Source: Muribaculaceae bacterium (GTDB taxonomy: Bacteria > Bacteroidota > Bacteroidia > Bacteroidales > Muribaculaceae). Taken from it: a DNA stretch of 25,720 nucleotides. The notes beneath the pieces are model-generated. The model made no database searches, was not told the DNA's origin, and saw only the letters and a program-made list of their open reading frames with translations. How positions within the stretch are numbered: position 1 is the stretch's first letter; each line of letters begins with the position of its first letter. The DNA is taken from NCBI GenBank assembly GCA_029060585.1, contig JAIDTS010000241.1, forward strand, positions 1 through 25,720, in the 5' to 3' direction. Below, one piece after another: positions 15,258 through 23,508 of the stretch. Both the position numbers and the translations under genes were made by a program.

Positions 15258-15300
15258 CAACCCCAACAACGCAACCCAACAACCACACAACCCAACAACA
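15258..15300 (+). promoter_or_regulatory. C/A-only 5' leader of the GH16-SusCD operon with triple repeat
   Basis: Apart from one G (15271), all 43 bases before the ATG are C or A. AACCCAACAAC occurs at 15273-15283 and 15289-15299, and with one extra C at 15259-15270. There is no Shine-Dalgarno sequence. The RNA would be unstructured, which favours ribosome access or binding of a regulator. Confidence 0.7.
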
Positions 15301-16686
15301 ATGAATGCGAAACTTATAACCTGGATTCTTTCAGCAGCCGTCATCTTCCCCCTCATGGCATGCGGCAGCGACTCAAAAGACACGCCGGCACCTCCGGCCT
15401 CGAACGTGACCGCCACCGCATCACCGGAATCCCTTTCCGCAGGACCGGAGGCGGCGACGCTGGAACTCACCGTCAAGGCCAACGCCGACTGGGCGATACG
15501 TACGGATGCCGACTGGGTGACATTGCGCCCCAGCGGCGGCATCAAGGATACCGACGTAAAGGTGCAGGTGAGCGTCACGGCCAACTCCGGGATGGAGGAA
15601 CGCCGGGCGGAACTCAATATAGTGTCGGGAGGCAAGACGATAAAGACCGTCAGCCTGACACAGGGATACGTCACCAAAGCAACTCCCTCCACAAAATCTC
15701 TGACTCTGGGAGGCCAGGAATCCTCCTCTTCCTTCACCGTGACGTCAAACGCCGACTGGACACTCACGTCGGATGCCGCATGGCTGACCCTCAATCCGGC
15801 AAAAGGCTCCAAGGGAGACACCTCCGTGGAAGTGAAGGCAACCGCCAACGACTCTGACGCCAGCCGCGAGGCTACGGTTACGCTCGAATGTGGAGCCGAA
15901 AAGACGGAGATCAAGGTAACGCAGCTGAGCGACGTCGTCAATGCCCCGGAAGGATATTCGCTCGTATGGAGCGACGAATTCAACTCAGGGTCCGTGCCAG
16001 GAAGCGACTGGACCAAGGAGAACTGGGCGCCGGGACATGTCAACAACGAACTCCAGACGTATACGGATAAGGAAGTGGACGGAAAGCGCACGCTCGAGGT
16101 AAAGGACGGCTTCCTCTACATAAACTGCTTCAAGGGAAAGGACGGCAAGATCTATTCCGGACGCATGAACGCCAAGCCGGGCACAGGATGGCTCTACGGA
16201 TACTTTGAAGCCCGCATAAACCTTCCTAAGGGCAAGGGGACATGGCCCGCCTTCTGGATGATGCCGTCAAACGTGGACTGGAACAAGAATCCCTGGCCCT
16301 ATTGCGGAGAGATCGACATAATGGAGGAGGTCGGAGCCAATCCCAACTACGTCTCCTCGTCGCTCCACACGGGCAACTACAACCACACCAAAGGCACACA
16401 GAAGACCCACGAGATGTATTGCGCCGGCGCGGAGGGTGAATTCCACGTCTACGCCTGCGAATGGACCGAAGATGAGATCGTCACCTACGTCGACGGCAAG
16501 GTGCAGCTCCGCGCCACCAAAGCCTCGATGGGAGCCGACCACGACAGCTGGCCATTCCACTATGCCTTCTATCCCATCCTCAACCTCGCTTGGGGCGGAG
16601 ACTGGGGCGGCTACAAGGGAGTCGACGAGTCAGCACTCCCCGTATCGATGATAGTCGACTACGTGCGCATATTCCAAAAGAAATAA
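15301..16686 (+). CDS. Surface GH16 endo-beta-glucanase lipoprotein with two BACON domains
   Basis: This 461-residue protein has a lipoprotein signal ending FPLMAC (Cys21). Two BACON domains follow (about 36-120 and 126-208), each with the NADW...W[VL]T.[RN]P core. The GH16 domain spans about 215-461. The catalytic motif is GEIDIMEEVG, with nucleophile Glu337, Asp339 and acid/base Glu342. The extra residue in EIDIME is the beta-bulge form of laminarinase-type GH16 enzymes, unlike the EIDIE of Bacillus lichenases. WPAFWMMP and the late WGG motif are also typical. The likely reaction is endo-cleavage of beta-1,3- or mixed-linkage beta-glucan at the cell surface, with BACON domains as spacers. 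It is the first gene of the SusCD operon; susC follows after 39 bp. The exact linkage is uncertain. Confidence 0.92.
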   Translation: MNAKLITWILSAAVIFPLMACGSDSKDTPAPPASNVTATASPESLSAGPEAATLELTVKANADWAIRTDADWVTLRPSGGIKDTDVKVQVSVTANSGMEERRAELNIVSGGKTIKTVSLTQGYVTKATPSTKSLTLGGQESSSSFTVTSNADWTLTSDAAWLTLNPAKGSKGDTSVEVKATANDSDASREATVTLECGAEKTEIKVTQLSDVVNAPEGYSLVWSDEFNSGSVPGSDWTKENWAPGHVNNELQTYTDKEVDGKRTLEVKDGFLYINCFKGKDGKIYSGRMNAKPGTGWLYGYFEARINLPKGKGTWPAFWMMPSNVDWNKNPWPYCGEIDIMEEVGANPNYVSSSLHTGNYNHTKGTQKTHEMYCAGAEGEFHVYACEWTEDEIVTYVDGKVQLRATKASMGADHDSWPFHYAFYPILNLAWGGDWGGYKGVDESALPVSMIVDYVRIFQKK

Positions 16687-16725
16687 TAAACAACCAAATA
16701 CACTTACTAACTAATCAAATTACAG

Positions 16726-19700
16726 ATGAAGAAGTTAACCTTATTTCTGATCGCGATCTTGACGTGCCTCGGCGCATACGCCCAGGATGTCAAAGTCTCC
16801 GGCAGGGTGATATCCTCGCTCGACGGAGAGCCGCTAATCGGAGCCACCGTAATGGTGAAGGGTAGTGCCACAGGCACAGCCACCGACATAGACGGCGCGT
16901 TTTCAATCGATGCCCCGACAGGCTCGACCCTCTACTTCAACTATATTGGCTGCACTCCGCAGGAAGTGAAGGTGACCGGTCCGGTGAGCGACCTCGTCAT
17001 CCGTCTTATAGAAGACACCCAGATACTTGACGACGTAGTGGTGGTCGGCTACGGCACGCAGAAGAAGAGCGTCGTGACCGCCGCCATCTCGAGCGTCAGC
17101 TCGGAGACACTCTCGCAGACCGCACCTACCAACGTCCAGAACGCACTGAAAGGTGTGACCTCCGGTGTGACCGCAACGACGGCCAACGGACAGCCGGGCT
17201 CGGCAGCCCAGATCCGTGTGCGTGGTGTCGGCACCATCAACGACTCCAATCCTCTCTATATCGTCGACGGCATGCCTATCGAAGGTGGCATCGACTATCT
17301 CAACCCGTCAGATATCAAGAGCATCGAGGTGCTCAAGGACGCAGCCTCAGGCGCCGTCTACGGTGCACGAGCAGCCAACGGCGTAATCCTCGTGACAACG
17401 AAGAGCGGCGAGATGGGACGCGCAAAAATCACTTACGACTTCACCTATGGCTGGCAGTCGAAACTCAAATCGATCGACATCCTCAACGCCACCGAGTACG
17501 CAATCATGAAAAACGAGGGCTACCTCAATATCGGTCAGCCTGCACCCTACGCCGATCCTTACAGCTATGGCAAGGGCTACGATTGGCAGGCTGCTATCTT
17601 CAACGACAACGCTCCGATGATGAATCATCAGGTGTCCGTATCGGGAGCAAGCGAGAAGATCAACTACTTCCTTTCTTTCGGCTACTTCGATCAGGAAGGT
17701 ATCATCGGCGGCAACTACGACCAGTCGAACTACAACCGCCTCACCCTCCGCGCCAACAACATCTACACTCTCTTCGACGACTCGAAGAAACGCAACTGGC
17801 TAAATAAGTTTGTCCTGACCACCAACATCTCATATGCACGCATCCATTCCAAAGGATTCGGCGGTGGCGGCGGCTACTATGGCGGCGCGATCACCAATGC
17901 AATCGGTATGTCGCCGATGCTGACTCCGACACTTACTCCGGGCAGCCCGGAATACCAGCACCAGATGGACTACTACGCAGGCAACGACAAATACGTTCCC
18001 CGCTATGATGCAGCCGGCAACCTCTATATGGTTCCCGAGTCATTCGGAGGAGGCTATCAGGAACTTACCAACCCGTTCTACGGCTGGTCGTTCCCGTCAG
18101 GCAAGAACTGGAGCCACAAGATTGTCAGCAACTTTATCGGCGAACTCCAGATATGGGACGGTCTCTCCTACCGCATCAGCTTCGGCGGCGACCTCGCTTT
18201 CTGGGGAAGCGACAGCCACTCCGAGCCCAACTACTACAGCAACCTGAGCAATACAGACGCCATCCACGCATCAGCATCATCTTCAATGAACCGCGGATGG
18301 ACATGGCAGCTCGAAAACCTTATCTTCTACGACAAGACATTCGGAGACCATCATATCAACGTTGTGCTCGGTCAGTCAGGAAAGCAGAGCACGGGATGGT
18401 GGATCAACGCATCGGCCAACAAGCTCTACAACTTCGACAAGCCCTGGGTGACAGTAGCACAGGGTGCTCCCGGCGAGGAAGACGGCGGCAACCGTACAGG
18501 TGATGCCGGCCCGAACTCGGCATGGCCCAAACTCCTCTCGTATTTCGGTCGAGTATCCTACGACTTCGGAAGCCGCTACATGGTGCAGGCTACAGTCCGC
18601 CGCGACGGATCTTCCCGATTCGGCGCCAACCATAAATGGGCGACCTTCCCCTCATTCTCAGCAGGCTGGAACATCACTAACGAGCCCTTCCTCGAGACAA
18701 GACCCCGCTGGTGGAACAACACCAAGCTCCGCGTATCCTGGGGTAAGAACGGTAACGAGGCCATCGGAGACTTCGCCTACACAGTGATGACCGACGGCAA
18801 CAACAACTACTACTTCGGTCCGGAAGGATCAAGCCAGACCTATGGTTCAAAGGCTTCCGGCCTTGCAAATCCTGACCTCAAATGGGAGGAATCGACCCAG
18901 ACAGATATAGGTCTCGACCTCGGCTTCCTCGACAACTCTCTTCAGTTCACTTTCGACTGGTATAAGAAGCGCACCACGGGTATGCTTATGACCATGATGA
19001 TCCCGACATATGTAGGCGAGACCAAGCCTATCGGCAACGTCGGCACAATGGACAATACCGGTATTGAAATGGATCTTCGTTGGGCCCACACATTCGGCGA
19101 AGTTGAAGTAAACCTTGGCGGCAACCTCTCTTATGTGAAGAATACACTTGTAAATCTCGGCAACGCCGACGGATGGAGATCTGAAGTTTCCAATGCAACT
19201 GCCGGCGACATCGCTCGCTCCATGAACGGCGAGGTGTTCCCGTTCTTCTACGGCTACAAGACCGACGGAATTTTCCAGAATCAGGCTGAGGCTGACGCCT
19301 ACAACGACCAGTATCACCTCACTTCCGGCCAGACCTCATGGTTTGCACAGCCGGGCGACGTGAGATTTGTAGATACAAACGGCGACGGCACCATCAACGC
19401 TGATGACCGCACCAAGATCGGCAAGGGTCTGCCCGACTGGACATACGGCTTCAATGTAGGTCTCGGATGGAGAGGCTTCCAGCTTACCGCCTACTTCCAG
19501 GGCGTATGGGGCAACCAGATCTACGATGCTTCGCTCCGCGGCGATACACCCGCTAAGAACATGCCGAAATGGATGCTCAACCGCTGGACCGGAGAAGGTA
19601 GCTCCAACACAATTCCTATCTACCGCCTTGCAGACACACGCAACTGGCAGAGCTCCGACCTCTATATCCACGACGGCGCTTACCTGCGCTGCGCAAACCT

Positions 19701-19908
19701 CACCCTCTCCTATACCCTTCCCTTCAACATCGTGAACAAGATCGGTCTTGACAATGTAAGGGTATTCGTGATGGGCGAGAACCTCTTTACCGCGACAAAG
19801 TATCACGGTTTCACTCCTGAGGTCGGCGATGGTGTCAACATCGGTATCGACTACGGCAACTATCCCGAAGCCCGCACATTCTCCGTAGGTTTCAACATTT
19901 CCCTCTAA
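16726..19908 (+). CDS. susC: SusC-family TonB-dependent oligosaccharide transporter
   Basis: This 1060-residue protein has a signal peptide (about 1-19, ending AYA). A carboxypeptidase-regulatory-like domain (about 22-95) opens KVSGRVISSLDGEPLIGATV. The TonB box region DDVVVVGYGTQKK (102-114) and the plug (IRVRGVGTINDSNPLYIVDG, EVLKDAASGAVYGARAANG) precede a 22-strand barrel. The protein ends in an aromatic-rich beta strand (ARTFSVGFNISL). It imports glucan oligosaccharides across the outer membrane with its SusD partner, powered by TonB/ExbBD. It sits between GH16 and susD in one operon. The 39-bp leader between genes has almost no G, like the GH16 leader. The family call is certain; beta-glucan as substrate is inferred from neighbours. 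Confidence 0.97.
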   Translation: MKKLTLFLIAILTCLGAYAQDVKVSGRVISSLDGEPLIGATVMVKGSATGTATDIDGAFSIDAPTGSTLYFNYIGCTPQEVKVTGPVSDLVIRLIEDTQILDDVVVVGYGTQKKSVVTAAISSVSSETLSQTAPTNVQNALKGVTSGVTATTANGQPGSAAQIRVRGVGTINDSNPLYIVDGMPIEGGIDYLNPSDIKSIEVLKDAASGAVYGARAANGVILVTTKSGEMGRAKITYDFTYGWQSKLKSIDILNATEYAIMKNEGYLNIGQPAPYADPYSYGKGYDWQAAIFNDNAPMMNHQVSVSGASEKINYFLSFGYFDQEGIIGGNYDQSNYNRLTLRANNIYTLFDDSKKRNWLNKFVLTTNISYARIHSKGFGGGGGYYGGAITNAIGMSPMLTPTLTPGSPEYQHQMDYYAGNDKYVPRYDAAGNLYMVPESFGGGYQELTNPFYGWSFPSGKNWSHKIVSNFIGELQIWDGLSYRISFGGDLAFWGSDSHSEPNYYSNLSNTDAIHASASSSMNRGWTWQLENLIFYDKTFGDHHINVVLGQSGKQSTGWWINASANKLYNFDKPWVTVAQGAPGEEDGGNRTGDAGPNSAWPKLLSYFGRVSYDFGSRYMVQATVRRDGSSRFGANHKWATFPSFSAGWNITNEPFLETRPRWWNNTKLRVSWGKNGNEAIGDFAYTVMTDGNNNYYFGPEGSSQTYGSKASGLANPDLKWEESTQTDIGLDLGFLDNSLQFTFDWYKKRTTGMLMTMMIPTYVGETKPIGNVGTMDNTGIEMDLRWAHTFGEVEVNLGGNLSYVKNTLVNLGNADGWRSEVSNATAGDIARSMNGEVFPFFYGYKTDGIFQNQAEADAYNDQYHLTSGQTSWFAQPGDVRFVDTNGDGTINADDRTKIGKGLPDWTYGFNVGLGWRGFQLTAYFQGVWGNQIYDASLRGDTPAKNMPKWMLNRWTGEGSSNTIPIYRLADTRNWQSSDLYIHDGAYLRCANLTLSYTLPFNIVNKIGLDNVRVFVMGENLFTATKYHGFTPEVGDGVNIGIDYGNYPEARTFSVGFNISL

Positions 19909-19930
19909 TTTCTCAATACGCATAATCGAA

Positions 19931-21457
19931 ATGAAACTCAATAAGAAACTATACATCCTCCCGGTAGCGGCGATGGGTCTCGGCCTCACCTCATGCGGCA
20001 GCGACTGGCTCGACATCACCAACAACACACAGGATACAGTGGAGGACTACTATAAGACAGAAGCCAACATCCAGCAGGCTGTTGTAGCCGCCTACGATCC
20101 CCTTCACTGGTTTGACTACGCCAACAACTATTGCGGTATGAACATATATCCGGAGGTGCTTGCCGACCAGGTTCTTCCGGGCGGCGGCGATGTCAACGAC
20201 ATGAACCAGTGGAAGACAGTCTTCAACTTCAACACGACTGCCACTGTAGTGCTCGACACCAACTACTCCAATGCATATTCAGGCGTAAAGCGTTGCATTG
20301 ATGCGCTCAGGTATATGTACACCTATTGGGAACCCAAAACCGACCAAGAGCTTGCCAACCGCGAATACTATGAGTCGCAGGTGATCGCCCTCCGCGCATT
20401 CTTCTACAACTACCTGTGGCACTGGTGGGGAAATATCCCTTACTACGATGAACCCCTCAGCGGCGACAACGGCTATCTTGCCACTCAGTACACTGCCGAC
20501 GAAGTGTATGAGTTCATCATTCAGGACCTCGAGAAAGTGATCTCCATGAACCGTCTTCCCGAAAAGTGCACAGGCGCTGAGCTTGGCCGCGTGACAAAGC
20601 ACTTCGTATATATGCTTTATGCTGAGGTTGTTATGTATCAGAACGATGCTGCACGCAAACCGACAGCACTGAAGTATATGGAGGAAATCATCAATTCCGG
20701 CAAATACCAGCTCGTAAGCGACTTTGCATCCATTTGGGATGTCGCAGGCGAATGGGGCAGCGAATCGGTATGGGAGATTAACTACTCCGACTATCAGGCA
20801 ACACGCAACTGGAGCTGGGGCGGCACAGCCGGCGGCACCGTTGTTCCCTGTATGATTCTCCCCCGCGGATATGATTCCTCCGACGGCATCCACGACAACA
20901 CAGGCTGGGGCTTCGGCACAGTCCGTAAGTCATGCTATGACTCATATGATCCCGCCGACACCCGCCGCGATGCTTCTATCTGGCAGCCCGCACCCGGATC
21001 ATATACGGTCGGCTACCAGGACACCGGCTACTTCCTCGCAAAATATGCGGGCAAAATCGGTGGAAACTCAGGCCAGCAGGCGGACGCAGTGCTTAACTAC
21101 AACAACAACCTCCGTCTCTACCGCTACGCAGAGACTCTTCTCAACGCAGCGGAACTTGGCTCGCCCAACGCTCAGCAATATCTCGACATGGTACGCGCCC
21201 GCGCCGGCCTCGGATCAGTTCCTGCCACTCTCGACAACATCATTCAGGAGCGTGCATGGGAATTCCTCGGCGAAGGCAAGCGCTACTGGGACCTTATCCG
21301 CACCGGACTGGCGAAAGACTATCTCGTGAAGGGCTCCGAATATCCCGACGACCGCACAGGCAACTACACCGACAATAAGAAGTATCTCCCCTTCCCTCAG
21401 TCTGAGATCGACATTTGCCACGGCACTCTCAAGCAGAACGACGCTTATTTCCAGTAA
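19931..21457 (+). CDS. susD: SusD-family starch-binding-like outer-membrane lipoprotein
   Basis: This 508-residue lipoprotein has its lipobox at LGLTSC (Cys22), followed by GSDWLDI. The SusD fold is shown by the N-terminal TPR-like helices (ALRYMYTYWEPKT, ESQVIALRAFFYNYLWHWWG), the NIPYYDEPLSG loop and the C-terminal RxD/SusD_2-type end (IIQERAWEFLGEGKRYWDLIR, KKYLPFPQSEI). It acts as the lid over the SusC pore and binds oligosaccharide. It starts 22 bp after susC, the usual paired arrangement. The sugar bound cannot be told from the sequence. Confidence 0.97.
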   Translation: MKLNKKLYILPVAAMGLGLTSCGSDWLDITNNTQDTVEDYYKTEANIQQAVVAAYDPLHWFDYANNYCGMNIYPEVLADQVLPGGGDVNDMNQWKTVFNFNTTATVVLDTNYSNAYSGVKRCIDALRYMYTYWEPKTDQELANREYYESQVIALRAFFYNYLWHWWGNIPYYDEPLSGDNGYLATQYTADEVYEFIIQDLEKVISMNRLPEKCTGAELGRVTKHFVYMLYAEVVMYQNDAARKPTALKYMEEIINSGKYQLVSDFASIWDVAGEWGSESVWEINYSDYQATRNWSWGGTAGGTVVPCMILPRGYDSSDGIHDNTGWGFGTVRKSCYDSYDPADTRRDASIWQPAPGSYTVGYQDTGYFLAKYAGKIGGNSGQQADAVLNYNNNLRLYRYAETLLNAAELGSPNAQQYLDMVRARAGLGSVPATLDNIIQERAWEFLGEGKRYWDLIRTGLAKDYLVKGSEYPDDRTGNYTDNKKYLPFPQSEIDICHGTLKQNDAYFQ

Positions 21458-21480
21458 TTCACTCTCAACAGTAAGACAAA

Positions 21481-23409
21481 ATGAAGACTACAAATAAAAT
21501 ATTAGGCTTCGCCTCGATGGCGGGAGTGATGCTCGCCTTGGGCGCCTGCTCTACAGAGCCTAACTTCGAGCCCTCCATGGCTGGAATTCCCCAGGCTTCC
21601 GACTACCAGATCGGAATCTCGGTAGACGAATTCAATAACGTGGAGCTCAACATACTCGACAAGGACGGCAACAGAGCCAAGGGAGTATATCCCGTATGGT
21701 ATGTCAACGAAAGCACCCGTCCGTCGACGGCCCTCACCTACCGCGACCTCATCACCATCGCCGGTGAATATCCCGTAGAGATGAAGGTCGGCAACGGCAA
21801 CGGTGTTTCCGAAGGATCGGTGACAGGCACAATCCGTGTGGACAAGACCATCTTCGACTTCTCCCCCTACATGAGCGCGCTGACCAACGGCTCGACGAAA
21901 GAATGGGCCGTAGACGGCACTAAGTCCGGACATATGGGCTGCGGTCCCGACACGAACAATCCGACAGGATGGTGGAACGGCAACCCGGGCGACAAGGAGG
22001 CAGAAGGCGTCTACGCCAACACGCTTGTCTTCGGCAACACGGGAGCCGAGACCTCAGGCGTATATGTATTCAATCCGGGAACGTCAGGCACAATCTACGT
22101 CAACACGGGCGTACACTCACTGCCGGGCTACACCGTCAACAATCCTGACGACGGAGCCGACTTCCGCGTGGAGGCAAAGACAGTGGAATCCACTTTCACA
22201 CTCTCTGCAGAAGGGGCCTACCTGTATCTCGTGCTTCCTGCCAACACTCCGTTCCCCTACATTCCATCCGAGGCTGGTTTCGCTAATCCGAAATACCGCA
22301 TCGCGAACTTCAGCAAGAACGAGATCACTCTCGTGCAGGATCTCGACGGTATCTCATGGCAGTACATCATCGCCCCGAAGGCCGAGGCCGACGTGACGAC
22401 GACCGGCTTCAAGTATGACTACGAGCACAACCTCTGGAAAGACGCCTCTGTAGTTGTGGCCAGCACATGGTTTGCCGACGGCGGCTGGAGCGAACTTTCA
22501 CCACAGCCGGTTGTGACACTCACTCCGGACAAGGGCATCTCGCTCCACGTGCCTGCAGCTACGGGCAACGACCAGTGGCAGGGACAGGTACACGTAGAGA
22601 CCGACATCGAGGTTCACTCCGGAATCACATACGACTTCTCCTGCAACGTCAACGTTCCGAAAGCTGGAGCCGTGACCGTCAAGGTACAGAAGCTGGGCGA
22701 CGACGAGACGTTCTTCACCGCTGACCGCGTTGACGTAGAGCCCAACGGTTCTATCGTATGGTTCTCCGACGTGGAAGGTTTCGAGGGCACGCTCAAGATA
22801 GCGTTCGACTTCGGCGGCTATGGCGACTGCGACGTGGAAGTGACCAACATCGTCTTCAAGGAGCATCAGTATGACGATGGCACGGTGATACCGGCGGCGG
22901 CCAACGCGCCCACCATCTCCGACGCCGACAATATCTTCGCCGGCTTCGAGGTAGTGAAATGGTCGACATGGTTCGCCAATTCAGGTTGGGATTCATCCGC
23001 CATCACACAGCCGGAGATCGTATTCTACGAAGACGGCTACAGCTTCATCTCTCCCGAAGGCATAGGCAGCGACCAGTGGCAGGGCCAGGTGCATGTCTGG
23101 ACCAACGTAGAGACATCCGCAGACCATAAGTATGACTTCACGCTGACCATCGAGTCAGACAAAGACATCAAGGGCGTGACGGTGAAGATCCAGAAGGGTG
23201 ACTCGCTCGGCGAGGACGGCGACACGGACGACAATTCGTTTATCGTCGTAGACCGCGTGAATGTCGAGGCCGGTGTGCCCTACCTCTATTACTTCAAGAA
23301 CAAGCAGGGTATCGACACCAAGAACATCCAGGTATGCATGGACTATGCCGGAGCACCCGACAAGACCAACATCACAGTCTCCGACATCCGCATGCAGATA
23401 GCAAAATAA
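21481..23409 (+). CDS. SusE/F-position surface glycan-binding lipoprotein with duplicated beta-sandwich
   Basis: This 642-residue protein has its lipobox at LALGAC (Cys23). About residues 40-121 look like a PKD/Ig-type domain that holds the protein away from the membrane. About 125-300 form a second beta-rich region (WAVDGTKSGHMGCGP, WWNGNPGDKEAEGVY) of the kind found in SusF/SusE-like proteins. About 325-460 and 493-642 are tandem copies of a CBM4/9-like domain. Each contains STWFA..GW and the identical motif DQWQGQVHV (364-372 and 531-539), and each includes an internal VTVK[VI]QK. It probably binds beta-glucan at the surface, helping GH16 and SusCD. It starts 23 bp after susD. The domain assignment is by eye; the binding role is inferred from position and lipidation. 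Confidence 0.8.
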   Translation: MKTTNKILGFASMAGVMLALGACSTEPNFEPSMAGIPQASDYQIGISVDEFNNVELNILDKDGNRAKGVYPVWYVNESTRPSTALTYRDLITIAGEYPVEMKVGNGNGVSEGSVTGTIRVDKTIFDFSPYMSALTNGSTKEWAVDGTKSGHMGCGPDTNNPTGWWNGNPGDKEAEGVYANTLVFGNTGAETSGVYVFNPGTSGTIYVNTGVHSLPGYTVNNPDDGADFRVEAKTVESTFTLSAEGAYLYLVLPANTPFPYIPSEAGFANPKYRIANFSKNEITLVQDLDGISWQYIIAPKAEADVTTTGFKYDYEHNLWKDASVVVASTWFADGGWSELSPQPVVTLTPDKGISLHVPAATGNDQWQGQVHVETDIEVHSGITYDFSCNVNVPKAGAVTVKVQKLGDDETFFTADRVDVEPNGSIVWFSDVEGFEGTLKIAFDFGGYGDCDVEVTNIVFKEHQYDDGTVIPAAANAPTISDADNIFAGFEVVKWSTWFANSGWDSSAITQPEIVFYEDGYSFISPEGIGSDQWQGQVHVWTNVETSADHKYDFTLTIESDKDIKGVTVKIQKGDSLGEDGDTDDNSFIVVDRVNVEAGVPYLYYFKNKQGIDTKNIQVCMDYAGAPDKTNITVSDIRMQIAK

Positions 23410-23424
23410 TTATCGTTAGTTAGC

Positions 23425-23443
23425 GACGCACGGCTCGTGCGTC
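23425..23443. repeat. Perfect hairpin after the glycan-binding protein gene
   Basis: GACGCACG (23425-23432) and CGTGCGTC (23436-23443) form an 8-bp stem with a 3-nt loop, 16 bp after the stop codon. No U-tract follows. It is probably an mRNA 3'-end or processing structure within the operon. Confidence 0.7.
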
Positions 23444-23462
23444 CGAATCTGATATTCATTTC

Positions 23463-23492
23463 AGAAAGCCTCGGCAAAGTCCGGGGCTTTCT
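23463..23492 (+). terminator. Second hairpin before GH5: possible partial terminator/attenuator
   Basis: The outer arms AGAAAGCC (23463-23470) and GGCTTTCT (23485-23492), with inner CGG/CCG pairing, give a long stem closed by about 6 nt. It is followed by ACTAAATC, a weak U-tract. No new -7 box was seen before the GH5 gene, so it may lower read-through rather than end the operon. Confidence 0.5.
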
Positions 23493-23508
23493 ACTAAATC
23501 ATACTTTC

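Noticed and set aside
15144..16091. Long minus-strand open frame (315 codons) opposite the GH16 gene
   Set aside because: It is antisense to the GH16/BACON coding region, Ser/Val/Leu-rich with no domain pattern, and has no supported start. The opposite strand is clearly coding.
19336..20028. Minus-strand open frame (230 codons) over the susC-susD junction
   Set aside because: It is a shadow of two strongly supported genes and has no recognisable motif.
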